Source: Fibrobacter succinogenes
GTDB taxonomy: Bacteria; Fibrobacterota; Fibrobacteria; Fibrobacterales; Fibrobacteraceae
Direction: 5' to 3'
NCBI GenBank assembly: GCA_902762795.1
Contig: CACWPM010000037.1
Coordinates: forward strand, 1-32,154
Length of the DNA stretch: 32,154 nucleotides
Positions 22,331 through 30,361 of the stretch are shown here, piece after piece; positions within the stretch are counted from its first letter, which is position 1, and each line of letters opens with the position of its first letter. The translations under genes were made by a program, and so were the position numbers. A model generated the notes under the pieces. That model saw nothing but the letters and a program-made list of their open reading frames with translations, did not search any database and had not been told where the DNA came from.

Positions 22331-24058
22331 TTATTTCCCTCTAGAGCCGTTTGCCTTATAGTGTTTATCAGCATTGTAGATAACCATGCCGTTGTGCGCC
22401 CTCTGTACGAAGGGGGCGTTTTTCTTTTGTGCAGCACCCGGGAAGGCATACGGGATTGCAGTCCGTTCGCAATCTCCCATGAAAAAACTTCCGATATAAG
22501 CGTCGCTCTCTAAATTGCCCTCGTAACCATTTTTATTTGCAAACTGGATGCAATCTTCGGAGTTTTTCTCACTGCAAACTTTTAATTCAACATCCAAACG
22601 GACTCCAGACCATCCCGAATAACAGCCCACGTTCGCCTCGATAGAAAATTCGTTGTTTCCGTCGAACGTCATCACCGTATCGGCGCCCATGATTTCAATC
22701 TTTCGGCTATGAACCTTCATGAAATCAATAGTATCCGGAAGCGCAACACGGTCAGAAAGAATCCCTAACGTATCCAACATGCCGAAATTACCCATTCCAT
22801 GAATGTAGAGCGAGGCCTTCATCTTGCGCGTCAAGTTGCCAAAGCCCACGTTCTGGATGCGCAGTTTCGCACGTAAAATTCCGTCAGCCTCCACCGTATC
22901 GCTCAGCCACGATTCGCGCAGGACAAAGCGGTAGCCCAGATGGTCATTGATGTACTTGAAGCCCGTAAGCGAATCGACACGCGACGGATCGTAATCAAAA
23001 TCTTTTTGTTTGAACAAAGTCTTTTTCCAGCGGTCTATTAAATTGTTGTTCCACTGGATATTCAAATAGCTTGTATGTGTGCGGAACCCCTCGTACGAGA
23101 GGAATTCCGGCGTGTTGATGACTTGGTAATTGTCTGCCGTCGTGAGCGCTTCGCCGCCATAGGGCGTGTTGACACCGTACTTTTCGAGCCAGGCCACGCC
23201 TTCTTCGCGGCAGATGGAAGTCTTGCAGTCTGCACCCCAAGTACCGTAATCATATTGCGTTCCCAGATAGCCGTCATTGAACATCCCCACGCGGTACATC
23301 GTGTCGCCCTTGGCCTTTGCGATTTCGGCAAACTTCTCGCCATCGATATGAAAATCTACGCCCCAATTATCAAAGCCGAGCACCTTCGCCGAGTAATTGC
23401 CCGTGCGTGTGAGAATCTTGAGTTCCGGCGGCGTACTGCGGAGCATCAAGTTTGTCGCTTCGGCAATGCGGTCGTAAGTGATACTCGTGTCGGAATGCAT
23501 CTCGCCATAGGCGCCGTGCATGCCCATTTCAAGCGCTACGATTATGTCGGTGTTTTTCGAAAGCACCAGTGCAAGTTGTTTCACATGCTTGAGCACCCAC
23601 TCGTGTTCCGGCGTCACGTTGCTCCTGCCGTTATACCACGGGTCGTAACAGATGCGCACGATCACATGCCCGCCATTCTTGCGGATATTGTCAAACGTTG
23701 TCTGCAACACGTTAAGTGCATCTTCCGTGAGATCCTGGCTTTTCCCCCAAGTCGTGTCTTTCCTTCCGCCCGTCGTATCGATGCCGAGCCAAGCGCGGCT
23801 GCTGAACTCCGAAATCTCGGCACGGAGATGCAACAGCTTTGCGTACGGCTTTTCAATCGGTTTACCGCCCGAGGGTTTTATATGCAGCACCTGAGGCGTG
23901 TAGAAACCGCGATCAAAATTGTCAAGCGTTGTCATCGCATCGGTCGTATCGATATTCTGCTTCACGAGGCCTGCCGCCAGAACGGAGGATTGTGAAAACA
24001 CAAGGGCAAGCAAAGCAACGGCCCCCGAAAATCTGGAACGAAAAGAAAAAAAATTCAT
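22331..24058 (-). CDS. secreted DUF4874/DUF4832 protein (glycoside-hydrolase-like)
   Basis: This 575-residue exported protein begins at the chosen Met at 24058 (MNFFSFRSRFSGAVALLALV), which gives a normal signal peptide; the Met at 24073 only adds MYILS. The N-terminal half resembles DUF4874: LDNFDRGFYTPQVLH, RICYDPWYNGRSNVTPEHEWVLKH, VALEMGMHGAYGEMHSDTS. The C-terminal half resembles DUF4832: RVGMFNDGYLGTQYDYGTW, SYLNIQWNNNLIDRWKK, FVLRESWLSDTVEADGILRAKLRIQNVGFG. The first part looks like a TIM barrel and the last part like a β-sandwich; members are found near carbohydrate-active genes, but no activity is established. There is no type-IX-like tail. It is convergent with GH5. TATATT ends six bases before the ATG, another leaderless-type arrangement. 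Confidence 0.78.
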   Translation of the reverse strand: MNFFSFRSRFSGAVALLALVFSQSSVLAAGLVKQNIDTTDAMTTLDNFDRGFYTPQVLHIKPSGGKPIEKPYAKLLHLRAEISEFSSRAWLGIDTTGGRKDTTWGKSQDLTEDALNVLQTTFDNIRKNGGHVIVRICYDPWYNGRSNVTPEHEWVLKHVKQLALVLSKNTDIIVALEMGMHGAYGEMHSDTSITYDRIAEATNLMLRSTPPELKILTRTGNYSAKVLGFDNWGVDFHIDGEKFAEIAKAKGDTMYRVGMFNDGYLGTQYDYGTWGADCKTSICREEGVAWLEKYGVNTPYGGEALTTADNYQVINTPEFLSYEGFRTHTSYLNIQWNNNLIDRWKKTLFKQKDFDYDPSRVDSLTGFKYINDHLGYRFVLRESWLSDTVEADGILRAKLRIQNVGFGNLTRKMKASLYIHGMGNFGMLDTLGILSDRVALPDTIDFMKVHSRKIEIMGADTVMTFDGNNEFSIEANVGCYSGWSGVRLDVELKVCSEKNSEDCIQFANKNGYEGNLESDAYIGSFFMGDCERTAIPYAFPGAAQKKNAPFVQRAHNGMVIYNADKHYKANGSRGK

Positions 24059-24092
24059 AGAGAGAATATACATATTATTCTCAAAACAAGGA

Positions 24093-24117
24093 AGCCCTGC
24101 AGAAAAGCTGCAGGGCT
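24093..24117. terminator. perfect 10-bp hairpin after the first protease gene
   Basis: AGCCCTGCAG pairs with CTGCAGGGCT around AAAAG. On the plus strand a T8 run follows (24121-24128); on the minus strand TCCTTGTTTTG follows. It lies 40 bases past the stop of the minus-strand protease gene. Confidence 0.75.
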
Positions 24118-24156
24118 CTGTTTTTTTTCGAAGGAGTTTTTTAAACGAAATAAGAA

Positions 24157-25941
24157 TTAATCAAGTCTGATAAAGGCGTAACCGAGATAGACCTTTTCGC
24201 TTGAAGAACGGTTTGCACGGCGCTTGATCTTAACCGTAAACGAACCTGCCGAAGGAGCCACGAAATCGACAACTTCAAACGGATTGTATACAGATTCCGA
24301 TTTTGCAATGGTAGAGCCATTCTGCACAATGCTCAAGTCGATATTCTGAGCAAGCCCCTGGTTGTTCAAAGCGTATTGGCCAGAAGTCAACCAAGCAATG
24401 GCAAGACGATAGCGCTTACCTTTCTTGATATCGTATTCCGTAAAGGAAATCTCATTATTCGAATTGAAATTGCTCTTGTTTTCACCCTGCCAGAAGCGCC
24501 AGCGATAGGATTCGCCCCAAGTCAGGACGGAATAATGAGGAATACCCGCCAAGAAAGTGTTCTTGCCGTCAACATCATAATCAGGGTTTTTAACAGGCTT
24601 GCTACCTGCGATCAAGACAGCCTTGACAACTTCCGGATGCCACCACAAGAACTGATGCTGTGACATCATCGTTGCGGTCATGCCAGCCATGAACGGAGTC
24701 GCCGCACTCGTCCCATTGAAAGTGCCATTATAGGTATCATTGGCACCTGCCGTGAAAGAAGGGTCGCCCGGGAAACGGAAGCTCGTGTAGTTAGCAACTT
24801 CAGGCTTGTCACTTTTCGTACCAACATTCTTAGACGATGAATACGAAACATACATGTCGTCTACCGGAGAGACGGCACCGACAGAAATGGCATTCAAGGC
24901 TCTCCCTGGAGCTCCTACATAGGCGTTTCTGCCACCGTTACCGGCAGCAACGAATTCAACAACTTTATTCGTATAAATAAAGTTATCCATATCGGCATCT
25001 CCCGAAGTATAGCCCGTATTGTCCGTGACAAAGCCCCAAGACTGCGAGCCAACCATGATCGGATAGGAATAGTTACGCACATTCTGCGGGTAGTTCACGC
25101 CATCAATGCCATAGATCATCGCCTGTGGAGCGGTTGTCTGCAAAATTCTTGTGACACCAATAACATGCGTTCCATAGCCCGGGCAAGACCCAATGCGAGT
25201 ATAGAACGTCCTATTCACGTAGTTAAGCGGAGGGCATCCGCCTTCATTGTAATAAACGCCTACACCCTGGCCCATATAACCGTTATTATGCGCATAATCT
25301 GTAATTTCCGATCTTTTCAGAATATACGTGTAATCGCGGTAATCCTGGGCACCATACGAAAGGGCCGGCTGCGGTTCCTTATATTCGGAAATATACTTGG
25401 TCTCGCTGCTTGCAATTTCCTTTTCGATTTCGCTTGCCGTAAGGTATGCAACACGAGGCGCATTGAAGGATTTGCTAAAGCTATCGTATTTCTTTTCGCG
25501 CTTTTCAGCTTCAGAAAGATAGCTGGTTTCGCTCACCTTGGAACCGTTCAACCAGAACGCCTTTTGATTTGTTTTCGGATCGAATTCGTAACGTCCGCTA
25601 ACGGTTGCCAACGGAGCGTCGTCAACCTTGACATCACTAATAACGACCTTCATTTTTTCAACGCCAGAAGCATTAATTTCGTAGTTGAGAGCGCCTTTCT
25701 GCGCGCCTCCACGGCGACCCAAGACGTCCGCTTTCACCGAGACTTTGCGCTTCAGCTTATTGGCTTTTTGTTTTTCAACGAATTTCTGAACGCTCTTGTC
25801 CATTCGTGAGGGCGCCGACGAAACTTCATCCGTCAATTTCACTTCGTCAGACGAAACGTCATCAGAAGCTGTATTTGCATAAGCAGCGGAACCTCCTACA
25901 AGAACCGCCATTGCTGTCAATGCCAGCATTTTTTTATTCAT
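24157..25941 (-). CDS. subtilisin-like (S8) secreted protein, paralog A, with altered catalytic Asp motif
   Basis: This 594-residue exported protein has the signal peptide MNKKMLALTAMAVLVGGSAAYA. The pro-like region (25-200) holds a conserved RMDKSVQKFVEKQK helix and ADVLGRRGGA. The S8-type domain (about 205-450) contains THVIGV (H259), VVEFVAAGNGG (oxyanion N335) and NGTSAATPFMAG (nucleophile S412). Where subtilases have D-T/S-G or D-G-G, this protein has VGVYYNEGGC (N232-E233-G-G). The classical Asp is therefore replaced, possibly by Glu. A β-rich C-terminal domain (about 480-594) ends YLGYAFIRLD. Two Cys (236, 253) may form a disulfide beside the active site. It is homologous along its whole length to the gene at 26293. 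TAGGAGT precedes the start. The target is unknown. Confidence 0.85.
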   Translation of the reverse strand: MNKKMLALTAMAVLVGGSAAYANTASDDVSSDEVKLTDEVSSAPSRMDKSVQKFVEKQKANKLKRKVSVKADVLGRRGGAQKGALNYEINASGVEKMKVVISDVKVDDAPLATVSGRYEFDPKTNQKAFWLNGSKVSETSYLSEAEKREKKYDSFSKSFNAPRVAYLTASEIEKEIASSETKYISEYKEPQPALSYGAQDYRDYTYILKRSEITDYAHNNGYMGQGVGVYYNEGGCPPLNYVNRTFYTRIGSCPGYGTHVIGVTRILQTTAPQAMIYGIDGVNYPQNVRNYSYPIMVGSQSWGFVTDNTGYTSGDADMDNFIYTNKVVEFVAAGNGGRNAYVGAPGRALNAISVGAVSPVDDMYVSYSSSKNVGTKSDKPEVANYTSFRFPGDPSFTAGANDTYNGTFNGTSAATPFMAGMTATMMSQHQFLWWHPEVVKAVLIAGSKPVKNPDYDVDGKNTFLAGIPHYSVLTWGESYRWRFWQGENKSNFNSNNEISFTEYDIKKGKRYRLAIAWLTSGQYALNNQGLAQNIDLSIVQNGSTIAKSESVYNPFEVVDFVAPSAGSFTVKIKRRANRSSSEKVYLGYAFIRLD

Positions 25942-25959
25942 AGTTTACTCCTATTGTTA

Positions 25960-25976
25960 TGATACAAACCGTATCA
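25960..25976. promoter_or_regulatory. TGATAC-N5-GTATCA palindrome upstream of protease A
   Basis: TGATAC (25960-25965) and GTATCA (25971-25976) form a perfect 6-bp dyad with a 5-base spacer, 18 bp upstream of the start codon and next to the GGAG. An identical dyad precedes protease B. It may be an operator or an RNA hairpin controlling the ribosome-binding site. Confidence 0.7.
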
Positions 25977-26210
25977 CAACAATAAATAACAAAATAAAAG
26001 AAGCTTTTGTCAGCAAAACCAGCGCTTTTTGATATTTTTATAATACAAATTAATTATTTTAGTGTAAACTATTCTCTACAAGTTTTTATTAACTTATTTA
26101 TAATTTAAAAAAGATTAAAAGCAATATTCTTTTATCTATAATAATTAAGATGTACACAACACAATTATCATACAAAGTAACAAAATAAAAGTATTTCGCC
26201 GTTTTTTTTA

Positions 26211-26248
26211 TAACAAAAAAAAAGCCCAGTAGCATTGCTGCTACTAAG
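26211..26248 (-). terminator. rho-independent terminator of protease B
   Basis: On the minus strand AGTAGCA-GCAA-TGCTACT is followed by GGGC and a run of 10 or more T. It lies about 45 bases after the stop at 26293. Confidence 0.88.
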
Positions 26249-26292
26249 CCCGTACCATTTCACCAAATCCAGTAAATAATAGCTAGTTCAAA

Positions 26293-28077
26293 CTAATCCT
26301 TCGACACAAACGCATATCCAAGAGCAACATTTTCACTCGAGGAACTATTCGAATAACGTTTAATCTTAATCGTCAACGGGCTAGAAGAACGGGCTACAAA
26401 TTGAACAAGTTCAAATGGGTTGTTCGCCGATTCCGAAGTCGCAATCATTACACCATCTTGCCAAACGCTCAAGTCGATATCCTGAGCAATGCTTTGGTAA
26501 CGAACCGCAAACTCGCCCGTAGTCAGCCAGGAAATGGCGATACGGTAGCGTTTACCCTTATGGATATCATATTCCGGGAACGTAATTTCTCTCTTGGAAT
26601 CAAACCAAGATGAGTTTTCGCCTTCCCAGAAGCGCCAGCGATAAGAGTCCGTCCATGAGAAGTTGGAATAATGCGGAATGCCCGCCTCAAATTCGTCAAC
26701 CCCGTCAGCATCGTAATCAGGATTTTGAATCGGATTACTGCCGGCAATCAAGACAGCCTTGACAACTTCAGGATGCCACCACAGGAACTGGTGCTGAGAA
26801 AGCAAATCCGCAGTCATGGCTGCCGCAAACGGAGTCGCCCCGCTCGTGCAACAGAAGGTTCCGTCATAAGTGTCACCCGGGCCTGCCGTGTACGAAGGAT
26901 CCGGGAAACGGAAATGAGAATAAGCGCCCAATTCGGGCTTGTCGTTTCCAGGACCCGGATTTTTAGAAGTCGAATACCCCATAAACATATCATCCGCCGG
27001 AGACACGGCACCAACAGTGATTGCATTGAACGCCCTAGCCGGAGGAGGAATGACCGCATTCCGGCCTTCGTTGCCAGCGGCAATAAATTCAACCACTCTA
27101 TTTTCATAGATGTAGTTATCCAGCGTGGCATCAGTACCTTCGTATCGCGAGAAATCAGAACCATAGCTCCAAGAATTCGAACCGATCAAAATCGGCACAT
27201 CATAGCTCGCCGGATTTTCAGGGCCATCGGTACCCTGCAATCCATAGAGCTTCGCCTGTGGAGCTGTCGTCTGCAAGATTCTCACAACGCCGATCGCATG
27301 CGTCGAATATTCGTCACAAGGCGTTTCCAACTGTTCATAATAATTTGTATTCACATACTGCAGCGGGACGCACCCGCCTTCATTGTAATGGACGCCCACA
27401 CCCTGCCCCTTAATGGACAAGCTATGTGCGTAGTCCGTAACACCGGACTTTTTCAGTATATAGCGGTAGTCCCAAGATCCTTCTTGGCCGTACATGACCT
27501 GCGGTTTCGGCTTTCGGTATTCCGAGATGTACTTGGTTTCGCTACTTGCAAGTTCTTTCTCGATTTCGCTCGCCGTAAGGTACGCAACACGAGAAGACTT
27601 AAAGGATTTCTTAGAGCGGTCATATTTCTGTTTGCGTTTTTTCGCCTGATCCAAGTAACTGGACTCGCTAACTTTGGAACCGTTCAGCCAGAATTCCTTC
27701 TGTTCCATTTTCGGCCTATATTCATAACGGCCGCTAACGGCAGGCAAAGGCGTCTTGTCTACACGGACATCGCTCACGACGACTTTCATTTTTTGGACAT
27801 CGGAAGCGTTGACTTCGTAATTCAACGCAGCCTTGCCCTTGAGGGCTCCACCGCGGCGACCGAGCACGTCTGAAGAAACTGAAACACTGCGTTTTTGACC
27901 GTTCTTCTTTTGCGCTTCAACAAATTTCTGAACATTCTTGTCCATACGGGATTCGCCCACCTCGTCGGCCTGTTCGTCTTCCATAGGCTGAATGTTTTTA
28001 GAAATCGGCTTTGCATAAGAAGCGGCCCCTCCTACAAGCACCGCCAATGTCGTTACTGCCAGTAATTTTTTATTCAT
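26293..28077 (-). CDS. subtilisin-like (S8) secreted protein, paralog B, with altered catalytic Asp motif
   Basis: This 594-residue protein is the same length as paralog A and collinear with it. The signal peptide is MNKKLLAVTTLAVLVGGAASYA. Shared blocks include RMDKNVQKFVEAQKK, VLGRRGGA, KVSESSYL, RVAYLTASEIEKELASSETKY (split here for length: the core is LTASEIEKE) and HQFLWWHPEVVKAVLIAGS. The S8 residues are STHAIGV (H260), VEFIAAGNEG (N336) and CCTSGATPF (S412); the usual Gly before Thr-Ser is replaced by Cys. The Asp motif is again replaced: VGVHYNEGGC. Cys at 236 and 254 are kept. The gene carries its own promoter region and terminator, so the two paralogs are separate transcription units. 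Active protease, altered specificity or a non-catalytic scaffold are all possible. Confidence 0.85.
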   Translation of the reverse strand: MNKKLLAVTTLAVLVGGAASYAKPISKNIQPMEDEQADEVGESRMDKNVQKFVEAQKKNGQKRSVSVSSDVLGRRGGALKGKAALNYEVNASDVQKMKVVVSDVRVDKTPLPAVSGRYEYRPKMEQKEFWLNGSKVSESSYLDQAKKRKQKYDRSKKSFKSSRVAYLTASEIEKELASSETKYISEYRKPKPQVMYGQEGSWDYRYILKKSGVTDYAHSLSIKGQGVGVHYNEGGCVPLQYVNTNYYEQLETPCDEYSTHAIGVVRILQTTAPQAKLYGLQGTDGPENPASYDVPILIGSNSWSYGSDFSRYEGTDATLDNYIYENRVVEFIAAGNEGRNAVIPPPARAFNAITVGAVSPADDMFMGYSTSKNPGPGNDKPELGAYSHFRFPDPSYTAGPGDTYDGTFCCTSGATPFAAAMTADLLSQHQFLWWHPEVVKAVLIAGSNPIQNPDYDADGVDEFEAGIPHYSNFSWTDSYRWRFWEGENSSWFDSKREITFPEYDIHKGKRYRIAISWLTTGEFAVRYQSIAQDIDLSVWQDGVMIATSESANNPFELVQFVARSSSPLTIKIKRYSNSSSSENVALGYAFVSKD

Positions 28078-28403
28078 AGCATACTCCTATCTATGATACA
28101 AAACGTATCATGACAATAATTAATAAAATAAAGGAGCGTTTTGTGAGAAAAAACCAATGAGTTTTATTATTTTTATAATATAAATTAGTTACAACAGTGT
28201 AAATTATTTTCTACAAAATTTCTTTATCATTATTTTAAATTAAATTAAATTTATTTATGAATTAGTTTAAAATAGAACAAAATAACAACTACAACGTTTT
28301 GAACACGTAAAAAAAGCAGCAATCTGCGTTTTTCAAACAGGCTCATTTTAATCACCTCAGCAGCAAAGCGAATAGAAACCGAGCCCGTCTTAATGTTCAC
28401 TTT
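28078..28403. other. AT-rich promoter region of protease B and 3' region of the amidase gene
   Basis: There is no gene here. It carries the palindrome at 28094 and the sequence shared with 25942-26110. A weak hairpin GCAG-CAAT-CTGC flanked by A and T runs (about 28309-28336) could end the amidase transcript on the minus strand. Confidence 0.6.
28094..28110. promoter_or_regulatory. TGATAC-N5-GTATCA palindrome upstream of protease B
   Basis: TGATAC (28094-28099) and GTATCA (28105-28110) lie 16 bp upstream of the start codon. The dyad arms are identical to those upstream of protease A while the spacer differs (AAAAC versus AAACC), so the arms appear to be what is conserved. Confidence 0.7.
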
Positions 28404-29183
28404 TCAAATAAGTTTATTCATACACTTTGCAATAACAGCCTTGAGCGAAGGCGTAAACGGCCAGTCCCATTTATCCCTGCGTACACTGGTGTGGTAGAAA
28501 ATACCCCTAAAGGCGACAGCTTCGGCATCACTTGTAAACAAAGCGTCGTCACTCTTAAAGTTCATCGGTATTTTATGTTTATTGACAAGATACTTTATCA
28601 AGGCTGCCACTGCATCGATCTGGACACTGGTCATAGAAGCGAAATACCGGCGACCCCTATAAGGATATTCATCGTAATATTGCGTTTCGGAAAGTTTGCA
28701 GTACTTTTCATGCAATCGTAAATCACTTTGCAGCTCGCCGTCATTGTATATTAAAGGTCCGAAATTCGAAATTTCAATCCCGATGGACTGGCTCGACATA
28801 GCCTCGTTTCCACCAACAGCATGAGCCCCCAAATGATAGCTCCAACATTCGTCAGGGAACAACTCGTAAATGCGGCCAGAACGGTCCACCACGTACGGAA
28901 CAGAAACATGGTGATTTCCTTTTTTACTTTCTTTTGAAGAAAGAGACGCCACATCGGACTTGATATAACCCACAGTAAAGTGAAGACAAATTTTTTGCTT
29001 CTTTGGAGGTCCTTTGCCTTGAAAAGACTTGAAGTAGTAAGTATCATAATCAGGACGTATGGAATAAATTTTGACGCCATTCCCGATATCTTTCGTTGCG
29101 ACAAGCCTGTACTTCACCATTTCGGTGCTTGTCAAATCTTTGAAGAATTCGTCTTCCTTGCTTTTGATGGTTTCCGGTGTCAT
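28404..29183 (-). CDS. N-acetylmuramoyl-L-alanine amidase (PGRP/AmpD type) without signal peptide
   Basis: This 259-residue amidase_2-fold protein is predicted to cut the amide bond between MurNAc and L-Ala in peptidoglycan. Zinc ligands and catalytic residues are visible: H68 in ICLHFTVG, H231 in IFYHTSVRRDKWDWP with K238 and D240 (the K-x-D spacing of AmpD), and E137 in SIGIEISNFG. HVSVPYVVDRSGRIYELF and WSYHLGAHAVGG are typical core strands. Residues 1-60 are a charged extension (MTPETIKSKEDEFFKDLTS) with no signal sequence or membrane segment. The enzyme is therefore cytosolic, phage-type, or exported by a non-Sec route. GGGAG precedes the ATG, with TATATT further upstream. No immunity-like gene or holin is adjacent. 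Confidence 0.88.
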   Translation of the reverse strand: MTPETIKSKEDEFFKDLTSTEMVKYRLVATKDIGNGVKIYSIRPDYDTYYFKSFQGKGPPKKQKICLHFTVGYIKSDVASLSSKESKKGNHHVSVPYVVDRSGRIYELFPDECWSYHLGAHAVGGNEAMSSQSIGIEISNFGPLIYNDGELQSDLRLHEKYCKLSETQYYDEYPYRGRRYFASMTSVQIDAVAALIKYLVNKHKIPMNFKSDDALFTSDAEAVAFRGIFYHTSVRRDKWDWPFTPSLKAVIAKCMNKLI

Positions 29184-29263
29184 ATTATCAGCTCCCTTTT
29201 ATCGGCATAAAATAATATAGACTCCAATATTGCGCGCCATATTTTGTATTTACAGTTTTACAA

Positions 29264-29300
29264 AAAAAAGAAAAACCGCGACGTAGTTGCTGCGGCTTTT
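29264..29300 (-). terminator. probable terminator of the ABC-transporter operon
   Basis: On the minus strand AAAAGCCGCAGCAAC and GTCGCGGTTTTT form an imperfect hairpin followed by TTTTTCTTTTTTTT. It lies about 245 bases after the ATPase stop at 29543, beyond two structured elements. On the plus strand the hairpin is followed by CTAATTG and CTAGATCCTTCGAC, the same arrangement as beside the terminator at 341-374. Confidence 0.6.
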
Positions 29301-29360
29301 CTAATTGTTCTAGATCCTTCGACAAGCGACATCCGGGAAATTATGGATGGGGCAAACCCC

Positions 29361-29424
29361 AACCTCTTTGGCTCAGTTATAAAAACGAGCTCGCTCATTT
29401 TTGCAACACTCGCCTTTTGAGGTT
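29361..29424 (-). repeat. structured 3'-UTR element, copy C1 (64 bp)
   Basis: On the plus strand the parts are AACCTC, TTT, GGCTCA, GTTATA, AAAACGAGC-TC-GCTCATTTT, TGCAACA, CTCGCC, TTTT, GAGGTT. The outer arms AACCTC/GAGGTT are perfectly complementary. In the minus-strand RNA GGCGAG faces UGAGCC, keeping the helix with a G-U pair. All segment lengths equal those of copy C2. Confidence 0.8.
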
Positions 29425-29482
29425 GTCCCTACGCTTCGCTTCAAGGATGACACTGTCGTGTCAGTGGCGTTTTTCAAACACA

Positions 29483-29546
29483 GTAATCTTCGGCTCGGTC
29501 ATGAAAACAAGCAAGCTTGTTTTCGCGACTCTCGCCTTGCGATTAC
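29483..29546 (-). repeat. structured 3'-UTR element, copy C2 (64 bp), starting at the ATPase stop codon
   Basis: On the plus strand the parts are GTAATC, TTC, GGCTCG, GTCATG, AAAACAAGC-AA-GCTTGTTTT, CGCGACT, CTCGCC, TTGC, GATTAC. Outer arms and inner 9-bp hairpin are perfect. The arm at 29541-29546 contains the TAA stop (29543-29545) of the ABC ATPase. It lies 122 bp from copy C1, in the same orientation. Confidence 0.82.
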
Positions 29547-30352
29547 TTCTTGCTGCGATGGCTGTTCTTGATCCATTCGGTCTTGTGGACTTCCGGGATG
29601 TCGTCGAGCAAGCGAAGCGTGTGCGGTTCGTTCGTGTTGTCGAGCACTTCGGCAGGAGTACCCTGGTTCACGATCTTACCGTCGTGCATGATGAAGATAC
29701 GGTCGGAAACGTAGTTTGCAAGACCGATATCGTGGGTCACGAACACCACGGTCATCTTCAGCTCGTCCTTCAACTTGCGGAGGTAATCGAGGATGTTTGC
29801 ACGGACGCAGGCGTCCACCATGGAGGTCGCTTCGTCAGCAATCAAAACCTTCGGACGGAGCGCGAAGATACGAGCGAGAAGCATACGCTGCATCTGACCG
29901 CCGGAGAGTTCGAACGGATACTTGCCTTCGATATCAGCCGGGGTGACGTTCACAGCCATGAGACCTTCGTCAACGCGGCGACGGACTTCTTCCTTGGACG
30001 GCTTGTCCTTCAAGATGTTGAGAGCGTCTTCGAGCTGGCTACGGATGGTGAAGAACTGGTTGAAGCAGCCGAACGGGTCCTGGAAAACGGACTGGACTTC
30101 GTTCCAGTGGTCCTTCAGGTTTTTGATCGGCTTGTCGCGATAGAGGAACTGGCCACGAGTCGGCTGGTAAAGGCCGAGCATGATCTTTGCAAGCACGGAC
30201 TTGCCGCAACCGGAACCACCCACGATGGAGATGAACTCTTCGTCGTAGATGTCGAAAGAAACGTCCTTAACGGCAGTCTTCAGGTTCTTGCCGGCACCAA
30301 AGTCCTTGCTGATGCGCTTGGCAGAAAAAACAATGGGCTTATCACTTTGCAT
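29543..30352 (-). CDS. oligopeptide-type ABC transporter ATP-binding protein (DppF/OppF-like)
   Basis: This 269-residue cytosolic ATPase subunit powers a peptide/nickel-type importer. Walker A is GGSGCGKSV (45-53), the Q-loop is VFQDPFG (Q91), the signature is LSGGQMQRM (149-157), Walker B is VLIADEATSMVD (169-180) and the switch His is in VTHDIGLA. It is the last gene of the operon: its ATG (30352) is 9 bp after the stop of the partner ATPase, with GAGGTG upstream. The C-terminus ends HRSKK at a stop codon embedded in the structured element C2. The family imports oligopeptides, dipeptides or nickel; the substrate-binding protein is not in the window, so the cargo is unknown. Confidence 0.93.
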   Translation of the reverse strand: MQSDKPIVFSAKRISKDFGAGKNLKTAVKDVSFDIYDEEFISIVGGSGCGKSVLAKIMLGLYQPTRGQFLYRDKPIKNLKDHWNEVQSVFQDPFGCFNQFFTIRSQLEDALNILKDKPSKEEVRRRVDEGLMAVNVTPADIEGKYPFELSGGQMQRMLLARIFALRPKVLIADEATSMVDACVRANILDYLRKLKDELKMTVVFVTHDIGLANYVSDRIFIMHDGKIVNQGTPAEVLDNTNEPHTLRLLDDIPEVHKTEWIKNSHRSKK

Positions 30353-30361
30353 AATCGCACC

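Larger units (their letters stand above)
25942..26292. other. AT-rich promoter region of protease A and 3' region of protease B
   Basis: There is no gene here. The first ~170 bases match those at 28078-28250: the GTATCA-type palindrome, ACAAAA, GCT, CTTTATTTT-like blocks, and a TTTTTATAATA(C/T)AAATTA block. The promoter region was therefore copied with the gene. The right end holds the terminator at 26211-26248. Confidence 0.65.
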
